This document shows positions 11,450-22,416 of a stretch of DNA of 64,000 bases, in pieces. Origin of the DNA: Epithemia pelagica (lineage: Eukaryota > Bacillariophyta > Bacillariophyceae > Surirellales > Surirellaceae); the NCBI GenBank assembly GCA_946965045.2, contig OX337240.1:1116001-1180000 (forward strand). Direction: 5' to 3'. A model generated the notes under the pieces. The model was not told the DNA's origin and did no database searches. It was given only the letters and a program-made list of their open reading frames with translations. Each line of letters begins with the position of its first letter. Position 1 is the stretch's first letter. Position numbers and translations under genes: made by a program.

Positions 11450-14400
11450 TCACCATCCTTGATTCAGTTTCCGAATCCTCTCAAAAACATCACGGCAGAG
11501 TCCTTTGGTAAGATAGTCTGCTCGTTGCATCGTTGTTTCGATCTTGGAGATTCTAACTGTTGCATTCGTCCCTTTCACAGCTTCCCAGAACCAGTGGTAT
11601 TTGTTGTTGAGGGATCTGGAACGGGACGAGAGGCGCTGGTTGTTGGCAAGAAGATACGCGCTGTTGTTGTCCTCATGGACTTCAGCAAAGATGGTTGGGG
11701 AGTCGGTGCCGAGGTCAAGGTGGTGGTTGATCTCGAACAAGATGTCTTGGAGCCACACAACAACACGCATGCTTTGCGAAAGCGCGACGTATTCGGCGTG
11801 GAAGGTACTGGTGGCAATCTCACTTTGGAGCTGAGATTTCCAGACCAAGGGACAGCCGCCAAAATGGATGATGTATCCAGTGCGTGATTTGGCACTGATC
11901 GGTTCGTCCTCGGATTCACGGCCATGGAGGCCCATGAAATCCGCATCCACATAGCAATCAACCTTGAAGGCGGTTGTTGGCCGAAAAATTGTTCCGCAAT
12001 CTACAGTTCTCCAGAGGTATCTGACAATCATTTTGATGGCTTGGGCATGGGATTGTTTCGGGTTGGTTGAAAAGCGAGCGACTTGGGAGACAGCAAAACT
12101 GATATCTGGCCGTGTGTTGGTGGAAAGGTAAAGGAGCATGCCGACGATGGAACGATAGTTCCATTTTTCTTTCATCGGTGGTCCGTCAGGGTCACTGCCA
12201 AGGCACACTTGGGAGGCTGGCACAAAGTTGCCATTGCAATTTGTCATGCCTGTGGCCTCAGCGATCTTCTTAATGAGCCCTGGTTGGGTCATTGTAATTG
12301 TTCCATCTTTCCGAGTGAAGTGGATGCCCAAGTACTCAGCAAAATCGCTGTCCACGGAGAGCTCGAATCCTCGAGCCTTGAGTCGTTTCACAAATTTGTT
12401 GATTGCGTCCATCGTCGGAGCGATAATACCACAATCATCCACCCAGAGAAACACCATCATGTTTTCCTTGAGGAAGACACATTCGTCGAACTTGCTCTGG
12501 GTGAAGCCATCATCGAGCAAGGCTTGTCGGAGACGTTGGTACCATAACCGAGGTGCAACCGAGAGTCCATAAAGGCTCTTGTGGAGTCGGAGACAGGTTT
12601 TGGTGGTCTTGGTGGAGGAGAAACCGCGCGGGATATGGATCCAGACAGGATCTTTCAACTCGGCCTGAACGAAGGCATTGTTGAAATCGATGCAGACCAT
12701 TGCCCAATTGCGAGCCAGGGCAAGTACCAAGGCGATACGAATCGAGGCCCAGTTGACGACGGGTGAGTAGGTGTTGAAATCACCTTCTTGAAGATCGCCG
12801 CGGACACAATATCTGGCCTTGTATTTCTTGATGGTTCCGTCTGGGTGGCGCTTGCGCTTGAAGACCCAGGTGCCAGGGATGATTCTTGATGTTGCTTCTT
12901 CCTCTGGAACCTCAGTCCATGTACCCTTGTTAGTTAGTTCTTCAATTTCTACTCTAGCCGCTTCTCTCCAATGGCCGATATCCTTGTCTTGTCTTGCTTG
13001 TTCGTAGGACAGAGTGTCTGGATCTGAAATGGCAACCTTGAATCCACTGATGTCATCGAATTCGGCTTGATTGGCGACATAGGATTGTTGGGCGGCGTCC
13101 ATATTCTCGATGAGACGACTTGGTGAACGACGGACACGGTTGGATCGTCGAGCAGATGGTGCGTCGGAAGGAGGATCGCTTGGTGGCTCCCTCTGAGAAG
13201 GCGGCTCCCTCTGAGAGGAGGGCTGTCTCGAGGAGAGCGGCTCCCTCTGAGGAGAAGAGGGATTGGAGGCTGGTGCCATGCGGAGAGGCGACAGTGGTGC
13301 TGGATTCTCCCTCTGTTCCGAGTGCACGGGGACAGGAGACGACGGGGAAGGCAAAACGAGCGGTTCCGAGAAGGAAACAGCAGGTTTGGGCCTTGGAGGT
13401 GTCGCCGCGCGCGGAGGGACATCGCGCACTGGCGTGTTCGGAGGTGGCACGGGAGGCGGAGAAGGGAGTGGGTCACTAACCGACGGGGCAAGACGAGACG
13501 AATCAATTGTGGAGGGCTGGGTGGTGGGGTTGTCTGGGGGAGTTCTGGGGACAGGTACGGCCGGCGTGTCAACAGAAAGAGGTACAGACGGAACAGTTCG
13601 TTCCATAGACGTAAAGATATTATCTTCAGAACGATGGTTGACAGCAGCAAGTGGTGCACTGGTGACAGTGTCGTCCACACAGTCATCGTTGTCATACCCC
13701 GGTGAGTGCAGATGATTGGTCATGTCGCCAAAGACACGGTCAAGTCTTGAGATGTCTTCTGTGTTGTTGGTGTCTGCTGGAGTCGGCACCGTTGCAAACC
13801 AATCGTCGAAGACGACATGGTACTGCGGTGTGATGGCGCCCGTGGAAAGATTCAAGACGAGTGGTGCTGTGGTGGCATGGTTGGGAGAAAGTCCCATGTT
13901 CATCCCTCGTTGTGATCTTGGTTTCCATCGAGGCAGTTTCTTACCGTCTGCAATTCGTTTTTCCAGGACGTACACGGGAGCTCCCCAGACATGAAGATCG
14001 TGCAGCCGTTTTTGGGGCCATCTTGTCCTTGAAAAGATATCGTGGGGCGAGACGCCAGTGGACGGATTGGGAACGTGGTTGAAGACAAAGACAGCGTGAG
14101 AGACCGCCATGGGCCAGAGGGTGGGATCCGCTGTGTCAGGCCAGTGGATGCTGGCGTGGAGCATCATCGTCCGCGCCATCGACATGATGGTTTGGATGGC
14201 TCGTTCAGCGACGCCATTCTGGTGATGGGCGCCTACTCCAGCATAGGACCGAATCTGGGCAAAGGTTTCAAGTTGCTTGGTGTAGTCTTGTGCGGTGAAA
14301 CAGCTGCCGTTGTCAGTGTGGTATCGTTGGGGAACGACACCCACGTCCTTGCAACGTTGCTCGAAGGTAAGTTTGGCATTCAGAGTCTCGTGAGTGTTGA

Positions 14401-16366
14401 GATGCGCCTGAAAAACCACATCGATGTGGCCGCTGGCGTGATCAACAAAGATGCATCCTCCTCAAAGCATTTTTTCATCTTTAGTCTTTCCTTTCGACGT
14501 GAACAATCTGCCCTTCGTGGAGCAAATAAAGTGGTCCACCGACACACTTTGGCCCGGAAACAGGTCGTTGTTTTTGAGGGCACCGTCACGGTCGAGAACT
14601 TTGGTGACTGTTTGTCCTGGTGTTGACCGTTGTCGTTGCTTGCCGTATTGACAGGCGGCACACATGGGCGGACTCCGTAGTTTGCAGATGGCTGTGTGCA
14701 ACTGACGGTTTGACGCAGAACGCGACAATACACCGGATTTGAAAAGGAATTGGATGGTTCGAAAGTTCATGTGGCAGAGTCGTTGGTGCCACCGAAGCCA
14801 TTCCTTCTGTGGTTCGGTCAGGTTCAAGTTTCGTTCGTGGACGACGGTGACAGTGGTCACGAGTGCTCGGATGGATCGGTGGATTCCATCTTTTCCATAA
14901 CCATAGCAGGTCGGAAGGTTGTTGGTTGGATTGATGGTTGCAAAGACCGGGGTCCGAGTGGTGTCGTCTTGTATCCCGCTGAGGGTCAATCCGCAATCTT
15001 GAAGGGTGATGGTTTCTCCGGGGTATTGTTGAAGAAGATGCGTTGTACTCAACAATCTGCAATTGGCTGATGGGACGAATAAAGCCAGGAGTTTGAGGGT
15101 GCGGAGATTGCCTCTGGTGTCCATGACGGACCAGTGGACGGTGCCGAGTCCGTTGATTGGGACGCCTTGGGCAACACCTTTGAGTTGCAGGTCTGGTCGT
15201 ACTTTTCGGATCGATCCAACAAAATCGGATTTGGTGTTTGACACAGCAATACTCGCTCCAGAGTCCCAGATGATGGGGAAACTGGATGAGTTTTGGTTTT
15301 CCATGGCGGATCTGAACTTGGCTGGAGCTTGGAGGGCCATTTTCAAGGCTTCACTTTCTCCGAGTTGGTTAATGAGGGCACAGAGTTGAGGTTCGGAGAT
15401 GGAGTCTTGATGGGATGGTCCATGGGTGTGCTGGTGGTTGCCTCGTCGTTGACGTCGTCGGTGTTGATTGGAACGGTTTGGATGGCGTGCCCTCTATGGA
15501 GCACCATTGTTTGATGGACTCTCTCCCTCTGGTGTGGAGCAGAGGTTGGGGTAGTGGTGGATCCACCATGTACGAAACGACGCAACAAACCATTCGGCCA
15601 GAGAAGAGCATGCACGTGATGAAGCATGGCTCATCATTGGGTGTGCCCAAGGGTGCCGGCGAGGATGGAGATGGTGTTTGGAGCGGGGAAGGAGCCGATG
15701 TGTGAGGAGAAATTCACCAATCCACGAGAGGGTCAAGGGAATACAGCAGCCATAGTACCACAGAAGGTGGAAAAAGACGGTTGGTTGGAGCCATGAAAGG
15801 GAAGCCACGATAAGAGCAGAAAACGAAACAGTCAAACTGAATTGGGAGGCCAAGGGATCTTGGTGCCGATTCCGAGGATATCGTGGTCGGGAGACAGGGG
15901 GACGCCTCGACGGTGGTTGTTTGTTTGGTTGGTTGGTTGGTTGAACACATGCTAAGTTGGCATGAGGTTCGAACTTAATTCGTTTGCTCGGGGGTGTATC
16001 TGGGATGCACGTGTTTTCACACTGCATTTGGGTGGCCGTGTAGTGGGGATTGGTGGCCATTTCCCAGGTGAAGGTGTACTGGATGCTCAAAGGAGGATCG
16101 AGGGCACCAAGCCTGGAGTTGGGGACGGATTCATCATGGCGGAGGGTCTCGAGATGGAAGCGGACACTTGTTCGGGCTTGCTCGAGTTGGTCTCGGAGAG
16201 GAGAGAGCTGGGAAAGGTCTTCTTCCTTGTTGATGGCCGTGTGCACATGGATGAGTCGTTCGACGGCTCGTTCCATGCATTGGATGCGGACTGCTGGATC
16301 GTCGGTGTCGAAGGTACAACGGGGACGGGTCGTGTGAGACGGAGGTGAAGATGGCACAGCAGTTGG
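11450..16366 (-). pseudogene. pol: Copia Pol of element B with two internal in-frame stops
   Basis: One frame, continuous with gag apart from stops. From 16366 down to the TAG at 15494-15496 it is Pro/Ser/His-rich with a strongly hydrophobic segment (about 15700-15845, two possible membrane spans). Next come a protease with IIWDSGASIAVS (D-S-G, canonical), the integrase zinc-binding region (RWHQRLCHMN...CAACQYGKQ), then a TGA at 14462-14464. The integrase core follows (Asp in FVDHASG, Asp in HTDNGSCF, Glu in HHQNGVAERAI: complete triad), then a long Pro/Ser-rich linker. RT has FLWVDDCG (x-V-D-D), and RNase H has DADFMG and STFHAE. Apart from the stops the domains look functional. The stops are either readthrough sites or recent nonsense mutations. 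Confidence 0.85.
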
Positions 16367-19300
16367 CTAGACCGGCGAGAAAAGACCAAGGGCATTCGTG
16401 CGAGGGGTGGTTGGCTCGGCTGGCGCTGCAACTGCTGTTCGCCACGCGTCAAGATGGCGGTTGAACGGAGTTAGAGGGCGGGCCGGTGGTGCACGTGGGG
16501 GGGTTCGGTCTTGGGGAGTACTGATGTCAGCAGAGTCGGTGGTCACACTAATACTACTTATAACAGATACAGTAGATGAATCCAAATTTTCGGCTGGTGT
16601 AGAACCAGTGGCTTCGTCGGTGTCAGAAGCCAAAAGATCGTAGGATGACTCGTCGTCATTCGAAGGTGGATTCGAAGATCCGGTTGGTTCCCTACTGGTG
16701 TTGCTGGGAACAGCAGCATCAGATGGGGCATCGGTGTTGTCCTGGGAGGTCGGTCCGCCATTGGAGTGATCGTCTCGATCGGCATCGTAATGTGGATCGT
16801 GATCGTCTTCGGGAGGAGGACCCGGGGAGTCGTCATCGTCGACGGTGTCGTCGTCCTTGTCATCGGCGGAAGTGTTGTCGTTGTCGTCATCATCAGGATC
16901 ATCAGCGGTAGTGGCATCGGCTGGAGCTTGAGGAAGGGAGATGATGAGGGCGGTTGGCGCTGGGACGGGAAGTGACACTTCGGTGGTGGTGGTGGCAGCA
17001 GTTTCGTTGGCGGTGGTTGCCGTGGTGGTGCTGGCACCGCTATTGACCGTGTACTCCTCGAAGGAGGACGCGTCGTCATGGTGGTGATCATGATGGATGG
17101 CGTCGTCGGGGTCGATCGGGGTGGTGTCCTCCCCAAGGAAAGGAAAGTTAATGTATTCCAAGGGGAGGCTACCACAGTCGAATTCAAGGGCCATGGCCGA
17201 CGGATGGCCGAAAGGACGGCTGAAGGGGACGAAGGGACGGTTGGACGGCGCGGTGGGATGCGGCGTCGTTGGGATGTGGCGGAAGGCAGTTTCGAAGTTG
17301 GCTTCGCGTCGGTGGTCCGTTGAAGTGGGAGTGTTGTGCACTCGAGTGGGAACGGAAGTGATGGACGAGTCGTTGGTGGTGTTGGCTTGTCGGTCAAGAC
17401 AAGGGGAACGGCCATGGGGAGCTGTGGACAAGGACAAGTTGGAGATGTCGATGTCCAGGGCGTCGATGTTGCCTGGAGTTGGAGGCAGAAGGATGCTGCG
17501 AGTGGAAGATGCAACAGAGGTTTGGTCATGGTGTTCGTCGTCGTCGTTGTTGTTGTCGTCTTCCGCAAAGGGTTTGCCGTCGTCACTCGAATTATCAGCA
17601 AGGCCAAAATAACAATCAACGGTGTCGGAGTGATCACCAAAACAATCAACGACAGTGTTTTGTTCAATCCACAGGGGAGCATCGGCACTTGGAGAGGAGT
17701 TGGTGCTGGGTGGTTTGGAAGACGACGAAAGGGAGACGGCGTCGTCGTCGTCGTCTTCTTTGTCGGTGGGGGAAAACTCATCCCAGAAGGAGTCAGGGAT
17801 GGAGTTGGAGGAGTTTTCGTCGTTTGCGGAAGGAGGGGACGCGTTCTCGTTTTCGGTTTCGTCTTGGTCGCTGCATTCGACGCAAACGAGCTCGTCCATG
17901 TCGATGACCGCAGCCCAGGCGGAGGGGTCAAAGTCGACGGCCAGGGTGTGGGCTTGGGCTTGGCGGTTGTTTCGATTGTTGTTGTTGTTGCGGCGCCTGT
18001 TGGGAACGGGGCCATTGTGGGTATCGGTGGTGTGGGTGGGCGTCCAACGTTCGCAGATACCACACCAGTTGTATGTTTTGCCATCGCTCTGTTTTTGGGT
18101 TGGTTGGTCGCCGGTGGGTGCGATTTTCTTCCAGTTCGTGGAGGAGGAGCTGTTGTTGCTGCGGTTGTTGTTGTTGCGAGCATTTCGTCCGCCTTGGTTG
18201 CCTCTTCCATCACGGCTGCCACGGTTGGATCGTTGCTGGGAGTTGGATTGGGAGTTGGAGCGACGGTTGGAGTTTTGCCCGGAGTTCTGCTTGGAGGAAC
18301 GCTGGGGGCAATCTTTGGCCCAGTGATCTTGGGCGCCACAAATCAGACAGGCTCCTTTTATGAAAGCACCACCCATGTGCTGCCGAAGGGCCATTGCTTG
18401 AACTTCGGTTAGTTTGCCGAAGACTTCGGGGGGAACCTTGGTGTCCTTGTTGTTGCTCGACGGTGGCCAGGAGCCGCGGTTGATTGCATCAGAATACAAG
18501 GAGTCGGCCTTGTCGCAGATATCTTTGAATGACAGTTCGGCGGCTTCGAGATCGGCTTGTTGGTCCTGGTCCGATTTGTAACGGACTTCAAGAATCTTGG
18601 CTTGGATGAGCGGTTGGAGACTCAACAATCCAAGGTTGTAGAGGCTGTCTCCATTCGCAAGAGAGAACGCTTCTAAGATGCCAAGGGTCAAGGTTTGTTT
18701 GTAAAACCCGGAGGCAAACAAGTCTTCGCAATCTGCTTTCATGTCGGCCGCCATTTCCGTGATGTTTTGGCCGGCGTACATGAATGGGGTCCTGGAGGCA
18801 ATCTTGGCGGCGAGTTGGTCATACTTGGTGACTGAATCAGACTGAAGAATGCTGATGAAAGTCATCCAGGTAAGACAAAACGAGTCGTTGGAAGAGGTCT
18901 TGGTTTCAAGTCGCTGGCGGAGCTTGAGGTCGACGGATTCCAAAAGGCACAGACGAGCAGCCGTGTTGTTTTCGGCGTCATATGTGTCAAACTGTTGGCA
19001 ATGGGCCGCTGCGTTCTGTTGGACATGGCGCAGGGTGAAGCGAGTGTGCTCCTTCACAATATGGCGCATGCGGGTGTTGTCAGCGGGGTCAAGCATGTAG
19101 GCAATGGTGTCCATGCCGCGGAGAATGAGTGTCTCGTCGAGACGCTTCATGAACTTGTGGAGGTTGTCTCCTTGGCGGAAACAATTCGACAATCCACCAC
19201 AGCGGGTTTCGAAACCCGTGATGTCCTTGCCGAAACGACGTTGGTGAAGGGTGCGGGGAAAGGGGGTGGTTCCATTGAATGTGGCTGGATCCAGGCCTTT

Positions 19301-19372
19301 CCAATCCGCTAGGGGCTTGCCACCAGTCCAGGCAGCCCATTTATACTCATCGAGTTGGACTAAACTGCCCAT
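16367..19372 (-). CDS. gag: Very large Gag of element B
   Basis: The frame is open from 19672 but has no ATG until 19370-19372 (MGSLVQLDEYKW), taken here as the start; about 1001 aa. The N-terminal 300 residues are a helical capsid-like domain. A canonical zinc knuckle CLICGAQDHWAKDC (C-x2-C-x4-H-x4-C) follows, then an Asn/Arg/Ser-rich basic stretch and a second Cys/His motif (WCGICERWTPTHTTDTH). The last 500 residues are extremely Asp/Ser/Thr-rich and look disordered. It ends at TAG (16367-16369), after which the frame continues into pol. Gag is more than twice the length of element A's (418 aa). Confidence 0.8.
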   Translation of the reverse strand: MGSLVQLDEYKWAAWTGGKPLADWKGLDPATFNGTTPFPRTLHQRRFGKDITGFETRCGGLSNCFRQGDNLHKFMKRLDETLILRGMDTIAYMLDPADNTRMRHIVKEHTRFTLRHVQQNAAAHCQQFDTYDAENNTAARLCLLESVDLKLRQRLETKTSSNDSFCLTWMTFISILQSDSVTKYDQLAAKIASRTPFMYAGQNITEMAADMKADCEDLFASGFYKQTLTLGILEAFSLANGDSLYNLGLLSLQPLIQAKILEVRYKSDQDQQADLEAAELSFKDICDKADSLYSDAINRGSWPPSSNNKDTKVPPEVFGKLTEVQAMALRQHMGGAFIKGACLICGAQDHWAKDCPQRSSKQNSGQNSNRRSNSQSNSQQRSNRGSRDGRGNQGGRNARNNNNRSNNSSSSTNWKKIAPTGDQPTQKQSDGKTYNWCGICERWTPTHTTDTHNGPVPNRRRNNNNNRNNRQAQAHTLAVDFDPSAWAAVIDMDELVCVECSDQDETENENASPPSANDENSSNSIPDSFWDEFSPTDKEDDDDDAVSLSSSSKPPSTNSSPSADAPLWIEQNTVVDCFGDHSDTVDCYFGLADNSSDDGKPFAEDDNNNDDDEHHDQTSVASSTRSILLPPTPGNIDALDIDISNLSLSTAPHGRSPCLDRQANTTNDSSITSVPTRVHNTPTSTDHRREANFETAFRHIPTTPHPTAPSNRPFVPFSRPFGHPSAMALEFDCGSLPLEYINFPFLGEDTTPIDPDDAIHHDHHHDDASSFEEYTVNSGASTTTATTANETAATTTTEVSLPVPAPTALIISLPQAPADATTADDPDDDDNDNTSADDKDDDTVDDDDSPGPPPEDDHDPHYDADRDDHSNGGPTSQDNTDAPSDAAVPSNTSREPTGSSNPPSNDDESSYDLLASDTDEATGSTPAENLDSSTVSVISSISVTTDSADISTPQDRTPPRAPPARPLTPFNRHLDAWRTAVAAPAEPTTPRTNALGLFSPV

Positions 19373-19723
19373 TCGAGGGCTTGGAGGCTTGAACAGGACG
19401 CGTTCGGTTGGTGCAGGGGCTGGAGGAGCAGTGGGAGGCGTGGTTCCTTGGGTGGAGGAGTCGTCGGCACTTGGCTCAGCGGATGGATCGCTGGTGGTTT
19501 CTTCTTCACTGTCCGAGAGGAATTGGATTTCCTCTTCGATGGGGAGCAAGGTGAAGCTTCCTAGGGAACGGGGAGAGTCGTCTTCACGTGGGGAGGACGA
19601 CAGCTTGCAAGGGAGGGGGCGGCCGGAGGGGAGATTCAGGCGGCGAGAGGGTTCGAACGGATAAGCAAGAGCTTAGAGGCAAAGGATGCGTGAGCGGGTA
19701 AGGCAGTAAAGGGCGTAATAATC

Positions 19724-20102
19724 AGTCAAAGTACACAGGATACTCTGTAGTAGCTAGGGTCAGTACCTATATTGGCGTGGAGGTGATCAAGTCTCCACGA
19801 CAATACACTAGAGAAGTTGTTTCACAACTTTCTGTTTGTTGATACTATAAGCTCTAGGTTTAGGAACTACATTCGATTCCTCATTTGATTCCTCATGAGG
19901 AATCAATTCCTCGTTTACTCATGGAGGTTAGCTTGGAACCATTGATGCCAATGGCTAGAGCTTGGTTACTATGCGACGGGCAAGGCCTTCTCTGGTAGTA
20001 AGGCATTGCTCTTGGATACATAGTGGGGACACGATTCTATGTCTCACAGATTCGAATCGTGACTGCCATATCGCCTGTCCGTCACACTGATTAACCGCGA
20101 CT
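19724..20102 (-). repeat. 5' LTR of element B
   Basis: 379 bp, no visible difference from 11030-11408. The next host bases (20103-20107, CCTGG) are the second target copy. No standard initiator-Met primer-binding site is apparent just inside it (19700-19723). Confidence 0.93.
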
Positions 20103-21199
20103 CCTGGACACGTCTGATTCATGATTGCTTCGAAGGACTTTCAGCCGCCATGGGGGGTCTCAGGAAACTCGGAGCGTTGGAATTGATCCTTCCCGATTCC
20201 GCCACCCTGTTACAAATGTCCTTTTTGGCCAGTCATTCCTTGAAACAAGTGGAGGCAGGTGTCGAGACTGTTGCCGAAATGTTTCGTGACTATCAGCAGC
20301 ATGACTTTGCGGATAGTTCCCCTACGATACCCTTTTTTCAAATGATTGCCATTTTGCGAGGATCCAATCAAAGACCCACACTGTTGAATGGCTCCTTTTT
20401 GCCACAAAAGGAATCACTCATTGCCCAATGGCGGGCGGATGGAAATGAGCAGGCTTTGCAAATGTACTATTTGTGTGGAGCGACATTGGGGTTGTTTTTC
20501 AATGACGTGTATCAAGCGAACGACCTGTGCAAAGCCTTGTCGTCGACCGATTCGGAGCGTCCGGCCGATTTTGTCTTGCCCTTTCGGGTCTTTGTCAAGG
20601 GTTGTGTCGGATATTTGCTTTCCCGTCGTTCCAAAAAGCATTGGAAAATGGGGGAAGCGGCCATGAAACAATTCAATCGATGGATGCAAGATGGTCAAGC
20701 AAATTGTACTCACTTTCGAATGATTCTGTACGCCCTACGAGTGTCGTACCGATCCTCGTCGTCGAGCAGCGCATTGAGTGAAACACAACGACGACGACGG
20801 CAAGCCTTTGATGATGCGATTGACCAATGTGCTCGATGTGGTATGTTTCAATTCCAAGCATTGACGTGTGAATTGGCGGCGCGAACCTTGTTGTCGGAGC
20901 AACGACACAACGGGCGCACCACGACCACGACACTCCAGCATGTTCAAGCCAATCGTTACTTGGCACAGGCTCGAAGCCTGTATCAAGAATGGGATTGTCA
21001 GGCCAAGGTAGAGCATCTCCATACATGTAACCCGGCCCATTTGGAATGTCAATCGGAAGTATGGACGCATGGAAGTGGGAGTACCAGTCGATCGTCGTCC
21101 ACCTTTGTGTGGGGTGGAAGCGATGCCACTACTACTGCTTCGGGTCATCACGCGTCGCTGATCCTCCCCCGATTTGCCAGCGCGAGTGCTCGAATGTAG
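20103..21199 (+). pseudogene. ATPase gene, fragment 3 (C-terminal TPR-like region)
   Basis: The 3' piece of the gene begun at 2420. Host sequence resumes at 20108 and joins fragment 2 in phase (...DPW then TRLIHDCFEG...). It is helical with repeat-like spacing and Ala/Leu/aromatic periodicity (for example ALQMYYLCGATLGLFF, VKGCVGYLLSRRSKKHW, ANRYLAQARSLYQEWDC), consistent with the TPR-like tails of MalT/AAA_16 ATPases. It ends at TAG 21197-21199 after a Ser/Thr-rich tail. An internal ATG at 20150 could start a truncated product, but no independent function is suggested. Confidence 0.82.
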
Positions 21200-21700
21200 A
21201 AAGAAAAACCAACTCGGTTCATAACTCATAATAATCACTAAACCCACTGTATCCTCCTCGGATTACTCTAGTCTTGTGGAACCACAATCAATGTACGACT
21301 CGTGGCTTGAAACGACACTGCAAGCTCCGAATGAGGCTGGTCCTCGTCGTGGACCAGTGTCTTCAAATCTTGCTGCTCCTCCTTTCGTTGCGCCTCGTTT
21401 TGGGAACAACCGTCCTGGCTCTCATTGCTTCTTTGTGACGCCCTCTGGGTATCTCCGGATAGAGCGCGGCTTTTGGATTCCTTGGTTGGTTGTGTGTGTT
21501 TTGCAACCAACTGACTGCCACCACCAGAGCAGGCGCGCATTCTTTTCTCGTCACAGACTCTCCGTCCTTCGTGTCGCAACTCGCTTGCGTGTTCAAACTC
21601 CATCTCCCCCTCCTCTATAGTTTGGTGTCATGTACCAGGCACCAGCGCACGTTCGGGTGTCTTTTTTGTTTCAGGAATCATATTTTTTTCATCCTCATCC
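21200..21700. other. Intergenic, nothing recognised
   Basis: Two overlapping frames of just over 110 codons on opposite strands (around 21268-21620) have no motif and look like chance frames. The segment lies between the converging 3' ends of the ATPase gene and the small membrane protein gene. Confidence 0.5.
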
Positions 21701-22003
21701 TCATCTTCCACCACCACCATCGGCATTGTCCAGTAGATAGAGCGCATAGCGGATACTAAAATATAAAAACAGGATGCATCCCGTCAAAATCAAGCAATCG
21801 AGGCACTGGCAGGCAATGCACTTGACCGAAAATCGTGGTCGATTGACATCGGGATCGGCTCGTACCAAGACATGTTCTCCTCGACCATGATGATATTCGT
21901 AATAATAGTGATAATTCGCCGCAGGATCGTCGTCGTCGGTCCTACTACCAGGAACAGGAGGAGGAGGATGGTAATGCGGAGTGGAAGGAGGCGGCCTTGA
22001 CAT
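21701..22003 (-). CDS. Small single-span membrane protein, unknown function
   Basis: 100 aa from ATG 22001-22003. The N-terminal half is Pro/His/Tyr-rich (SRPPPSTPHYHPPPPVP, YHYYYEYHH). The C-terminal half has a Cys cluster (CIACQCLDC) running into a hydrophobic span (LILTGCILFLYFSIRYALYLL) and a Gly-rich tail. It reads as a tail-anchored or single-pass protein whose cysteines could be palmitoylated or bind metal (inference). The family is not recognised. It is divergent from the WD40 gene 413 bp away (22004-22416), and that gap should hold both promoters. Confidence 0.5.
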   Translation of the reverse strand: MSRPPPSTPHYHPPPPVPGSRTDDDDPAANYHYYYEYHHGRGEHVLVRADPDVNRPRFSVKCIACQCLDCLILTGCILFLYFSIRYALYLLDNADGGGGR

Positions 22004-22416
22004 GATGTATAGTAAGGCCACTGGAGAGAAATTGCCTCGCTTCCAGCAGGTATCTCCCCAGGAGTACGAAAATCCCGTAGTTCAGAGGGGAAGAGAGCAG
22101 ACAAGAAGATTCTCCAGCGTCGTCTCCTGTAAGTTTATAGCTCTCTTTGTCTGTGTCGCTGTGATTGTGTTGGCTGTCTCCTCCTTCTGCCATTGTGCCA
22201 TCCCTTTTTTCTTGCCGAAAATTGTCATTGGTGAAGTGAATCGCTCTTAGGACGCTTGTTGACTCATATCCCATTGAGAAGGGGCAGTCGCGTTTTCTCG
22301 CATCGCCTCCACCACACTTCCAACTTCCAACCCATTTTTTGATACTACCGATTGGATCATCTATCATCTCACATGGACGATCTTGACCGGACCAACCAAA
22401 CACAGAACATTCCACC

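Larger units (their letters stand above)
11030..20102 (-). mobile_element. Ty1/copia LTR retrotransposon, element B, with AGTC...GACT LTR ends
   Basis: The 9073-bp element is inserted opposite to the ATPase gene. Two 379-bp LTRs (11030-11408 and 19724-20102) look identical by eye. The 5-bp target duplication is CCTGG (11025-11029 and 20103-20107), which fixes the ends: each LTR begins AGTC and ends GACT rather than TG...CA. Minus-strand order is 5' LTR, very large gag, a Pro/Ser-rich and hydrophobic region, protease, integrase, RT, RNase H, polypurine tract (11409-11417), 3' LTR. Integrase and RT catalytic residues look intact. Three in-frame stops interrupt what is otherwise a single frame: 16367, 15494 and 14462. 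Confidence 0.95.

Noticed and set aside
13263-13715. Gly-rich plus frames over the element B linker
   Set aside because: Antisense of the Pro/Ser-rich linker between integrase and RT.
16558-18339. 593-codon Pro/Thr-rich minus frame
   Set aside because: Alternative frame of the same Gag region; the zinc-knuckle frame is the real one.
17336-18412. Long Gly/Val-rich plus-strand frame (358 codons)
   Set aside because: Antisense shadow of the Asp/Asn-rich Gag of element B; composition is explained by the opposite strand.
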